Shown in pieces: positions 44,779 through 53,669 of a stretch of 64,000 nt of DNA. The stretch comes from Chlorobiota bacterium (lineage in GTDB: Bacteria > Bacteroidota > Bacteroidia > Bacteroidales > JAADJA01). The notes beneath the pieces were generated by a model. It saw only the letters and a list, made by a program, of their open reading frames with translations, was not told the origin of the DNA and ran no database searches. The DNA is taken from contig JAADJA010000171.1 in NCBI GenBank assembly GCA_013151015.1, forward strand, positions 1 to 64,000, written 5' to 3'. Positions within the stretch are counted from its first letter, which is position 1. Every line of letters starts with the position of its first letter. Both the position numbers and the translations under genes were made by a program.

Positions 44779-46062
44779 ATGAAATTTGAACAATACCGTA
44801 TTTCCGAAGGGATAAAAAAGAGTATTTCCAAACTTGGTTATAAAAAACCAACCGACATCCAGTTTAAATCCATTCCACCTATTTTAAAAGGAGAGGATGT
44901 TTTGGCCATTGCACAAACGGGCACAGGTAAAACTGCTGCTTTTGCCATTCCTGTTTTGGATATTCTAAATGAACGAAAAATCAAAGGAAGGAGGTCGGAT
45001 GGCGTAAAATGCCTGATAATGGAACCAACACATGAATTAGCCCTCCAAACAGAATCCGTTTTTAACACTTTGGGCAAACATACCCGCGTGAGCAGTTTTT
45101 GCATCCTCGGTGGTGTCGATCAGGAACCACAAATCAAACAGCTTTCAAAAGGGGTGGACATTTTGATTGCCACTCCCGGACGGATGTTCGATTTGGTGAG
45201 TCAGGGGGCACTTAGTTTGAAACGGGTTGAAATCCTGGTTTTGGATGAGGCCGACCATATGCTCGATTTGGGCTTTATCAAAGATATCCGCGATTTAATG
45301 CGCCATCTTCCCAGAAAACGGCAAACGCTTTTCTTCTCTGCAACCATTAACGAAAAGATCAAGAAACTTGCTTATTCCCTTGTCACCAACCCAATCCGTA
45401 TTCAAATCTCCCCAAAAGACCCGGTTGCAAAAAACATTGAACATGCCGTTGCATTTATTGAAATGGACGACAAGCGTTTTTTCCTTGAAAATATGGTACG
45501 GAATTTCCCAGAAGCAAAAATATTGGTTTTTGTTAGGACAAAAGTGCGTGCCGAACGGGTGAAAAAAGCAATGGAAAGGGTAAATATCCTGACAGAAACA
45601 ATTCACAGCAATGTCCTGCAGGAAGAAAGGGAACGGACAATGCGGAATTTCAGGAACGGTGATTTGAAAATCCTGATAGCCACGGATGTGAGCGCACGTG
45701 GAATCGACATTCCGAATGTGGAATATGTGGTGAACTACGATATGCCCGAAACATTGGAAAATTATGTTCACCGTGTGGGCCGTACTGGTCGGGCAAACCA
45801 AAAGGGCCAGGCGGTTTCGTTTTGCAGTTCCGAAGAAAAAGAAATTTTGGCCGGCATTGAAGAAAACCTCGGGAAAAATATCCAAAGACTGGAAATCTCT
45901 AAGAAGGATTATCAGAATGCCTTGGATTTCAAAGAGGAGGAGCCGGATGACTGGCGATCGTTGATGAAGAAAGCAGAAAAGGAAGGGCTTCAATTTCGCC
46001 ATGAATTCAAGGAACCCGTAAAGAAAAAGAAAAAACCGAAAAAAAACAGACTGGGCAAATGA
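44779..46062 (+). CDS. DEAD-box RNA helicase
   Basis: A 427-aa ATP-dependent RNA helicase. It shows the Q motif (KKPTDIQFKSIP), motif I AQTGTGKT, Ib TPGRM, II DEAD, III SAT, IV FVRT, V ARGIDIP and VI HRVGRTGR. Motif Ia reads PTHELALQ, so His replaces the usual Arg (PTRELA). The tail is lysine-rich (KKKKKPKKNRLGK), typical of RhlE-like proteins. The start is at the ATG of MKFEQYR; TATCTTTG at 44754 is a likely -7 element. The stop overlaps the next start by four bases. Confidence 0.95.
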   Translation: MKFEQYRISEGIKKSISKLGYKKPTDIQFKSIPPILKGEDVLAIAQTGTGKTAAFAIPVLDILNERKIKGRRSDGVKCLIMEPTHELALQTESVFNTLGKHTRVSSFCILGGVDQEPQIKQLSKGVDILIATPGRMFDLVSQGALSLKRVEILVLDEADHMLDLGFIKDIRDLMRHLPRKRQTLFFSATINEKIKKLAYSLVTNPIRIQISPKDPVAKNIEHAVAFIEMDDKRFFLENMVRNFPEAKILVFVRTKVRAERVKKAMERVNILTETIHSNVLQEERERTMRNFRNGDLKILIATDVSARGIDIPNVEYVVNYDMPETLENYVHRVGRTGRANQKGQAVSFCSSEEKEILAGIEENLGKNIQRLEISKKDYQNALDFKEEEPDDWRSLMKKAEKEGLQFRHEFKEPVKKKKKPKKNRLGK

Positions 46063-46763
46063 AGAAGCAAACCATCAATTTCAGCAACAGGACCTGGGTC
46101 GTCAGGGACAACGAGTATCATCCAACCGATACAAAAGAATGGTACGATGCCTCTGCGGTAAAAACCGATCCATCGGGAACCCTTGTCCTAAAAACCCATT
46201 ATAACCCCCGTGAATTCTATCCGGCAAATGAGAAACCGATTACAATAAACACAGGGTCTGGACGGATTTATTGTGAAGATAAATTCAGCTATGGGAAATT
46301 TGAGGCTTTGATCAAACTGCCCACGGGAAAAGAACTATGGCCTGCATTCTGGATGTGGGGATGGGATGCCTGGCCCCCCGAAATTGATATTCTTGAGGCC
46401 TATTCCAATAAGAAGGGCAATTATATGAAATTCAACTGGAGCCCCTTGTCAATCTGGAACGTGGAAACCAACGTCCATTATAAGGTAGGAGGGGAGAACC
46501 GCTCCATTGGCGGGAAGAGGCATTGGTTTGGCCTGAAAAACCCGGCCAATAATTTTCTCAAATACCGTCTTGAATGGAGTCCTGCCCTTATTAGGATATA
46601 TTATGACGGGATTTTTGTGAGGGGGATCAGGGATGCCAAAATACTTGAAAAAATCAACGGGCATAAAATGAGGGTGGTCTTGAACAATTCGGTTTTGAAT
46701 GGGATAAAACATTCTCCCGATTCCGAAATGTATGTTAAATATTTTAAATACGAGCCTTATTAA
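46059..46763 (+). CDS. GH16-family glycoside hydrolase
   Basis: A 234-aa beta-jelly-roll enzyme. The catalytic motif EIDILE (Glu108, Asp110, Glu113) with the preceding LWPAFWMWGWD is the laminarinase/agarase/carrageenase-type GH16 signature. No signal peptide or lipobox is seen, which is odd for an enzyme on outside polysaccharides; an upstream start cannot supply one because the gene overlaps the helicase by ATGA. Translation coupling to a helicase is unusual. Substrate (beta-1,3-glucan or a marine galactan) cannot be fixed. Confidence 0.88.
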   Translation: MKKQTINFSNRTWVVRDNEYHPTDTKEWYDASAVKTDPSGTLVLKTHYNPREFYPANEKPITINTGSGRIYCEDKFSYGKFEALIKLPTGKELWPAFWMWGWDAWPPEIDILEAYSNKKGNYMKFNWSPLSIWNVETNVHYKVGGENRSIGGKRHWFGLKNPANNFLKYRLEWSPALIRIYYDGIFVRGIRDAKILEKINGHKMRVVLNNSVLNGIKHSPDSEMYVKYFKYEPY

Positions 46764-46863
46764 TGCGGGGCATGAGCCTGTTGTAATTTGGCATCTTGAC
46801 ATTTCCATTGCATTTCTGAAAAAATCTATCTTTGCTTTTATAGATTCTAAAACCCAATTCATT

Positions 46864-49261
46864 ATGAACAAATTCTCCTGCTTTGCGATCGTCTTTTTAC
46901 TCCTTCTCGTCAAATCCTATTCCCAGGAACCCGTATTTCCCGGAGCCAATGAGCAGACGCCTTCAAAAGCGCAGTATTTTTCTTGGATAAACAATACCAA
47001 TGAGGGGACAACGGAAAAACAAACCCAGATCAACCTCGATTTTTTCAAGTGGTTAAGGGAAGGATACGGGATGCAGTTGGATATTTATGCTTTTGATGCA
47101 GGGGCCATTGACGGAAAACGTTTTTATGGGAGCATGAAATCTGACCGTTTCAAAAAACAGTTTCCCTATGGATTTGATTCAATCTACCACAAAGCAAGCC
47201 AGCTTGGGATTCGGCTTGGGGTTTGGGGCGGTCCCGATGGATTTGGGGATACTGACGAAGAAGAAAAAGAAAGGACAGAACAGATGCTTGGATTGTGCCG
47301 TGATTATGATTTTGCACTTTTTAAATTTGATGCGGTTTGTGGCCCGTTAAGACCGGAAAAAGAAGATGCCTTTATCCATATGATGCAGGAATGCAGGAAA
47401 TACAGCCCTGATTTGATCTTGTTGAACCACCGCCTGGGACTTGAAAGAGCAAAAGCGTATGCAACCACTTTCCTCTGGGGCGGGGCTGAAACCTATATCG
47501 ATGTTTTTATGACCAATAACACCACAGCGCCCCATCATCGGGCGGCGGCAATATCAAGGGGTTTGGTTCCAGAACTTAAACGGCTTACAGAAGATCATGG
47601 GGTTTGTCTTTCTTCCTGTTTGGACAATTGGGACGACGATTTGATCCTTCAGGCTTTCAATCGAAGCCTGATCCTTGCGCCAGAGATATATGGAAACCCT
47701 TGGTTGTTGAGGGATGATGAATTCCCAAAGTTGGCACGCATTTTTAATTTGCACCGAAAATATGGGAAAATACTTGTAAAAGGGGAGGTGCTGCCCGAAG
47801 AAAAATACGGCCCGTACGCAGTTTCACGTGGAGATAACAACACAAGGATCATAAGCCTGCGCAACCTTTCCTGGATCCCTGTTGATTATGAAATCAATGC
47901 GGAAGAGATTGGGATTTCCAAGAATAAAAGGGTTGAAATAATCCAGCTCCATCCCCATGAAAATTTTATTGGAAGCTTTGAAAGCAATGAAACGCTAAGT
48001 GTTACAGTAGAACCATTCCGGTCGGCATTGTTCATCCTAACAGTAGAAACTTACGATGAACCCCTCATCAAAGGAAGTAAATTTGATGTTGTCAGAAATG
48101 TGGAGGGAAAATCCATCTTGATGGATTTAATTGGCAATCCGGGTACTGAAGTTTCAATCAAGCTTGACAGTTTTAAAAAATACAGATCCGTTAAGATCAA
48201 CGGGATTGAAGATAATGATTTGGTAAAAGGCAAAAGCCGGAATGTGATATTTAAAGGCGAAAAGTTAAGTTTACCTACTCATCGGAAAATCGCCAATCTA
48301 ACAGAAACCGAAATCCCGGATGATGCGGAAGCTTTGTATGAGGCCACGGTTTTTTCTGCTGATAACAATGCGTTGGAGGTTCGTTCCTTGTTCCGTTCGG
48401 GCAAAACGAATGTCCCTGAGGTGCAAAATGCCAGGAATGCTTTTTTCAATCAGAAAACATCAAGGAACATTTGTGGACAGGGGCGTTTGGGACAAAAACC
48501 TTTTTGATTCAGATATGGCGACCGGGTTTTGGCCTTCCACAAAATATGACATCGACATGCGGGTAAAAGGGGGTACATTAAGGTTGGATTTGGGCAAAAT
48601 AACCGATGTGGACAAATTAGTGGTTTATGTACCAGACAATTTCTCACTTCATCCTTTGCTGCCCGAGGAAGGCAATTATGTTGAAATATCATCTGACCTG
48701 AAAACCTGGGAAACCTTGACCTATCTTGCCGGGAAAACTATGACCATCGATATCCATAAGAAAACACGTTATCTCAGGTTCAAATCCCAGCCAAGGCAGA
48801 TTGTCGAAATCGAAGGGTATCTTGATGGGAAACCATTGGATCGTAGCAAATGGAAGGCTTCCAATTTATTTGCACATTCGGATAGGATGAAATGTGTTAA
48901 AAGTTGGAAAGCAAACTTTGTTTTGGATGAATTGGCCGAAAACAGTTATCTAAGCGTTGCAATTAACGGAAAACATGGTGTCGAAGGTGCTTATGTTGCC
49001 GCTAAAATTGACAGGCAACTTATCGGCGCTCCAGACAGGGCTGCTTCTTATCCATCTAATACGTGGGAATATGTAAATGCCCAAAGAGATTCAAACTATA
49101 CCTATTTTATTCCTTTGGATATATCCTGTATTGGAAAGGAAATCGAAGTTTATGTATTGGCCTATGATAAGGAAAATACGAATCTCAAACCTGAAGTTTG
49201 GATTTCTTCCCATTCGGGAGGTAAAGAAAAGATCAGGATTGAGTTGGAAATTAGGAATTGA
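46864..49261 (+). pseudogene. Secreted glycoside hydrolase, frameshifted
   Basis: The first frame has a signal peptide (MNKFSCFAIVFLLLLVKSYS) and a TIM-barrel region resembling clan GH-D (GH27/GH36): LDFFKWLREGYGMQLDIYAF, IRLGVWGGPDGFG and CRDYDFALFKFDAVCG, with a candidate nucleophile Asp, then LLNHRLGLERAK. It ends at 48507. The other frame carries RGVWDKNLFDSDMATGFWPS and a beta-sandwich like F5/8-type binding modules, to 49261. Dropping one base in the T6 run 48441-48446 or the A4 run 48454-48457 joins them, giving about 800 aa. Family assignment is tentative. Confidence 0.7.
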
Positions 49262-49374
49262 TGAAACCCTCTATATTTTTGAAATACTTCAAAAGCAAGA
49301 TCTATTAGAAATGAAAACATATCCCATAAAGTCCAATAATTAATATTATGTTAAATAGCATGTTTAGAAAGAGA

Positions 49375-49405
49375 GGGAAACAACAATGGCTTCCCCCCCC
49401 TTTTT
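49375..49405 (+). terminator. Possible terminator after the glycoside hydrolase
   Basis: GGGAA and TTCCC pair around a short loop. Eight C and five T follow. Confidence 0.4.
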
Positions 49406-49410
49406 CTTAA

Positions 49411-50637
49411 TTAATGCTGGGCATCAATCAGCGTATTGATCTCTTTTGTTTTAACATCGTTTCCCAATCGTGCATAAATCTCTTTCAATGAATATAAGGT
49501 ACTCATGTCATCGGGTAAAATCTGATGGGCTTTCTCCAAATAGGGCAAGCAAGTTTCAAGATATTCATCGGCCTTTGCCTTCAATTCATCATATTTTGCT
49601 TGTTCTTCAAATGGAAGTTGATTTGCTTCATCAATTAAAATAGCAGCTTTATTAACATAAAGTGCACCCATATTATAATTGGGGTCAAAATAATCTGGTC
49701 TGATCTCAATTGCTTTATTATAAGCCTTTATAGTCCTGTTAAATGCTTCCTCTTTCATTTCTGGTGTACTAGTGGAATCATCAACGATTTGGTTATAGTT
49801 TGCACCAATTGCAAAAAAGATAGTAGCGTTGGTCGTGTCAAGTTTGGCTGCAAGTTCCAGATTACTTAGTGCTTTGTTCGTTTGCTTATTGGCCAGTAAA
49901 AAGTTGGTTTCGTTAAGGAGCAGGCTAAGGTTGTTGGGGTATTTCCCCCTTCCATCAGCATAAACGGCGGCAGCCTTTTCGGCATCTTTGTCCTGGTTGT
50001 AATAAATGCCGGCAAGTGAACTGTAAATACCCGGCTCGGGGTAATTCATGGCCACCAATGTTTCAAGAGACTTTTTTGCTTTGTCATAATCATGTCCCAA
50101 TTCGGCAGCAACAGCAATGTAATAGATGGTCAAGGAATCTTCGCTCCCGGCATCTTTATATATTTGATATGCATTCTCGAAAGCTTTAACAGATTTGCCA
50201 AATTCATAATTGGCCGTAACGGTATCCTTGGCATCCAGCGCAGTTTGTCCCTCATTATACAAATTGGCACCATAGTTGAAAAACGACTCCCCTACGATAG
50301 GCATCCGGGCAAGGATTTCTATGTAATACGTTTTCTTTGTATCCAATTCCAATGCCTTTTTGTAAGCTTCATAGGCTTTATTCAAAGCATCGGGGTCCAG
50401 TTTTTTATACTCTTCGTTCGTGCTGTTGTAAATGTCGATATAAATGTTGCCCCTGTAATACCATGTCTTGGCCATAGCAACGGTCTTGGGATGAACGCTT
50501 GCTTTATCAATGGCTTCCTTGGCTTTATCAAGTTTACCACTTTTATGATAGTTATATGCACTGACAACCATGTTTTTTTGTGAAAAACCAATTGCTGTGG
50601 TAAAAAACAGAAGAGTTACTAAAACGATTTTTTTCAT
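49411..50637 (-). CDS. Exported TPR protein downstream of gyrA
   Basis: A 408-aa protein with a signal peptide (MKKIVLVTLLFFTTAIGFSQ). At least six TPR-like helical pairs follow, e.g. AYNYHKSGKLDKAKEAIDKA, KSVKAFENAYQIYKDAGS, AAVYADGRGKYPNNLSLLL, TIKAYNKAIEIRPDYFDPNY. It probably lies in the periplasm as a protein-interaction scaffold; the role is unknown. A TPR protein gene beside gyrA is a recurring arrangement in Bacteroidota, as I recall. It is on the gyrA strand, 127 bp downstream, so cotranscription is possible. Confidence 0.85.
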   Translation of the reverse strand: MKKIVLVTLLFFTTAIGFSQKNMVVSAYNYHKSGKLDKAKEAIDKASVHPKTVAMAKTWYYRGNIYIDIYNSTNEEYKKLDPDALNKAYEAYKKALELDTKKTYYIEILARMPIVGESFFNYGANLYNEGQTALDAKDTVTANYEFGKSVKAFENAYQIYKDAGSEDSLTIYYIAVAAELGHDYDKAKKSLETLVAMNYPEPGIYSSLAGIYYNQDKDAEKAAAVYADGRGKYPNNLSLLLNETNFLLANKQTNKALSNLELAAKLDTTNATIFFAIGANYNQIVDDSTSTPEMKEEAFNRTIKAYNKAIEIRPDYFDPNYNMGALYVNKAAILIDEANQLPFEEQAKYDELKAKADEYLETCLPYLEKAHQILPDDMSTLYSLKEIYARLGNDVKTKEINTLIDAQH

Positions 50638-50764
50638 AATGTTAATTTCTTAATTGTTTCTAAATTTTGGCAAAAATAAAATTAATTGGCAAACCAATTC
50701 AAAAAGCACGCCAATTTGGAATCATTTTTAATAATTACAAACTATACTTAAATTACAACTTTCA

Positions 50765-53329
50765 TCAATCTTCATCTGGCTCTTGAGGTTCAGGTTGTTC
50801 TGATTCCCCTAAAGGCTCGATGGGATTTTCATCCGTTGGAATTAAATTACCTTCTTCATCGGTCAACAGCTCTTCAGCTTCATCTACTTCCACCCGGGCA
50901 ACGGCTGCAATGGCATCCCCTTCCCTGATATTTATCAACCTGACGCCTTGTGTGGCCCGGCCCATCACGCGCATTCCACTAACCGGCAGCCTTATAATAA
51001 TCCCAGACTTTGTTATAATCATCAAATCATCATTGTCGTAAACCGACTTAATGGCAATCAGGTTTCCGGTTTTCTCGGTGATATTGATGGTTTTCACACC
51101 TTTTCCACCCCTGTTCGTAATCCGGTAGTCTTCAACAGAGGAACGTTTCCCATAACCTTTTTGTGAAACGACAAGTACGTTGCTTTCTTCATCTTCAATA
51201 CAAATCATACCGATTACTTCGTCTTTTGGGCCAGCCAGTTTAATCCCCCTTACACCGGAAGCATTTCTGCCCATCGGCCTTACTTTGCTCTCGGGGAAAC
51301 GGATTGCCCTACCCGATTTAAGAGCCATTATAATCTCACTATTCCCGCTCGTAAGCCTTGCTTCCAACAGAATATCATCTTCTTTGATATTGATGGCAAT
51401 TATCCCGTTCACCCTCGGCCTTGAATACGATTCCAGGCTTGTCTTCTTTATTGTCCCTTTTTTGGTACAGAGCGTAATGAAATTACTATTGATGTAATCC
51501 TCCTCCGAAAGGTTCTTGATATTGATAATGGCCCGCACTTTATCGTCCATTGCTATGTTTATCAAATTCTGGATAGCCCGTCCTTTGGATGTTTTGGAAC
51601 CTTCAGGGATTTCAAATACCCTCAACCAATATACCTGCCCTTTTTCGGTAAAGAAAAGCATATAATTATGGTTAGTGGCAATGTAAAGGTGCTCGAGGAA
51701 ATCTTCGCCGCGGGTACTGCTTCCGCGTGCCCCGGTCCCTCCCCTGTTCTGGCGGCGGTATTCGCTCAAAGCAGTCCGTTTCACATAGCCAAGATGCGAA
51801 ATAGTAATCACCACTTCTTCATCTGGGATAGTATCTTCAATATTAAAATCCTTGGCAGTATATTCTATTTTTGAACGTCTTTCGTCACCATATTTCTCTT
51901 TGATTTCCATCAGCTCATCCTTGATAATGTTCATCCGGAGTTCTTCATTGGCAAGGATTTCTTCCAAATGCTCAATCAACTTCATGATCTCTTCATACTC
52001 TGCTTTCAGCTTATCCTGTTCCAATCCCGTAAGTTTCTGCAAACGCATATCAAGGATAGCCCGGGCCTGTATTTCGGAAAGCTTAAACTGTTCCATCAGG
52101 CCATTGCGTGCTTCCTCGGGTGTGCGCGATGCGCGAATCAACGCAATAACCGCATCAATATGGTCAAGGGCAATAATAAGCCCTTCAAGGATATGGGCCT
52201 TTTTCCTGGCTTCCCTCAGTTCGTATTCTGTTTTCCTGATCAGGACTTCATGGCGATGTTCCACAAAGTATTGGATCATGTCCTTCAGGTTGAGCATCTG
52301 CGGACGCCCTTTGACAAGGGCAATATTATTGACGCTGAATGAAGTTTGTAGGGCTGTGTATTGGTAGAGTTTGTTAAGGATGACATTGGGAACGGCATCC
52401 CTTTTCATTTCATAAACCACACGAAGGCCATTTCTGTCCGATTCATCCCGGATATCCGAAATACCTTCAATTTTTTTGTCATTCACAAGGTCCGCTGTCT
52501 TTTTTATCATTTCGGCCTTGTTCACCTGATAAGGTACCGAAGACACAATAATCCTCGACCTTCCGCTCTCCGTCTCTTCAATCACTGCTTCACCCCGCAT
52601 CATTACACGCCCCCTGCCCGTTTCAAAAGCACTGCGAACCCCTTCGTAACCATAGATTATACCACCGGTAGGGAAATCCGGGGCCTTGATGTATTGCATC
52701 AAATCCGATATGGTGATTTCACTATCATCAATATAGGCAATGGTACCGTCAATTACCTCGGCAAGATTGTGGGGCGGCATATTAGTGGCCATCCCAACGG
52801 CAATGCCCGAAGCCCCATTAATAAGCAGATTGGGCACCTTAGCCGGTAAAACAGTCGGCTCTTTTAAGGAATCATCAAAGTTCAATTGCATATCCACGGT
52901 ATCTTTATTGATATCCGCAAGCAATTCCTCAGAAATCTTACGAAGACGGGCTTCTGTATATCGCATGGCTGCTGGCCTGTCACCATCCATGGAACCAAAG
53001 TTCCCTTGTCCGTCAACCAAGGGGTAGCGCAACGACCAATCCTGGGCCATCCGCACCATTGCATCATAAACCGATGTATCACCATGGGGATGGAATTTCC
53101 CAAGGACCTCCCCTACTATCCTTGCCGATTTTTTATAAGGTCTGTTGGACATCACGCCCAACTCAAGCATTCCAAACAATACTCTCCTGTGAACAGGTTT
53201 CAACCCATCACGGACATCAGGCAAAGCTCTTGACACGATAACCGACATTGAATAATCAATATAAGCCGATTTCATTTGATTTTCGATGTTCACCTTATGA
53301 ATCCGTTCTCCATTTTGCAAATTTTCCAT
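50765..53329 (-). CDS. gyrA: DNA gyrase subunit A
   Basis: An 854-aa type IIA topoisomerase subunit. The catalytic Tyr124 is in AAMRYTEAR. The quinolone region reads [11 protein letters not shown] (Ser86, Asp89), the usual susceptible-type residues. The breakage-reunion domain and coiled coil are followed by a six-bladed C-terminal beta-pinwheel with a GyrA-box-like [15 protein letters not shown]. Together with GyrB it introduces negative supercoils. The acidic tail ([17 protein letters not shown]) is typical of some Bacteroidota GyrA proteins. Confidence 0.97.
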   Translation of the reverse strand: MENLQNGERIHKVNIENQMKSAYIDYSMSVIVSRALPDVRDGLKPVHRRVLFGMLELGVMSNRPYKKSARIVGEVLGKFHPHGDTSVYDAMVRMAQDWSLRYPLVDGQGNFGSMDGDRPAAMRYTEARLRKISEELLADINKDTVDMQLNFDDSLKEPTVLPAKVPNLLINGASGIAVGMATNMPPHNLAEVIDGTIAYIDDSEITISDLMQYIKAPDFPTGGIIYGYEGVRSAFETGRGRVMMRGEAVIEETESGRSRIIVSSVPYQVNKAEMIKKTADLVNDKKIEGISDIRDESDRNGLRVVYEMKRDAVPNVILNKLYQYTALQTSFSVNNIALVKGRPQMLNLKDMIQYFVEHRHEVLIRKTEYELREARKKAHILEGLIIALDHIDAVIALIRASRTPEEARNGLMEQFKLSEIQARAILDMRLQKLTGLEQDKLKAEYEEIMKLIEHLEEILANEELRMNIIKDELMEIKEKYGDERRSKIEYTAKDFNIEDTIPDEEVVITISHLGYVKRTALSEYRRQNRGGTGARGSSTRGEDFLEHLYIATNHNYMLFFTEKGQVYWLRVFEIPEGSKTSKGRAIQNLINIAMDDKVRAIINIKNLSEEDYINSNFITLCTKKGTIKKTSLESYSRPRVNGIIAINIKEDDILLEARLTSGNSEIIMALKSGRAIRFPESKVRPMGRNASGVRGIKLAGPKDEVIGMICIEDEESNVLVVSQKGYGKRSSVEDYRITNRGGKGVKTINITEKTGNLIAIKSVYDNDDLMIITKSGIIIRLPVSGMRVMGRATQGVRLINIREGDAIAAVARVEVDEAEELLTDEEGNLIPTDENPIEPLGESEQPEPQEPDED

Positions 53330-53669
53330 ATATTATTCCTTCAATTACAGTTGATTACATTTTTTAAATAAAGTTTACGAATGTAGCAATAATTGATAAA
53401 CCACGGGCGTTTTTTAGCCCATTTTATTACTAACATGGTGATGTTAATAAAAAAGGACACATTGGCCGATTTTCCGTACTTTTGTATCTACATTTGAGAA
53501 AAAAGACATTGTGTCATTAGCATTTAGTTAACAATGACTTAGGCTGGATTTTTGTTAAGTGGGAACAAAATAAATTCCACCAAAAGACAAACTAATAGGA
53601 TTTTGAACCGTTATATTCAAAATAAACAAATTTTGATGGAAAGTCATCAACAATTCATTTGATTTTTTT
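53330..53669. other. 340-bp divergent region gyrA / clpC
   Basis: It contains two -7-like elements on the plus strand, TACTTTTG (53477-53484) and TACATTTG (53489-53496), the latter with TTGG 23 bp upstream. Thus clpC has a leader of about 170 nt. No CtsR- or HrcA-type operator (CIRCE) is visible. Confidence 0.45.
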
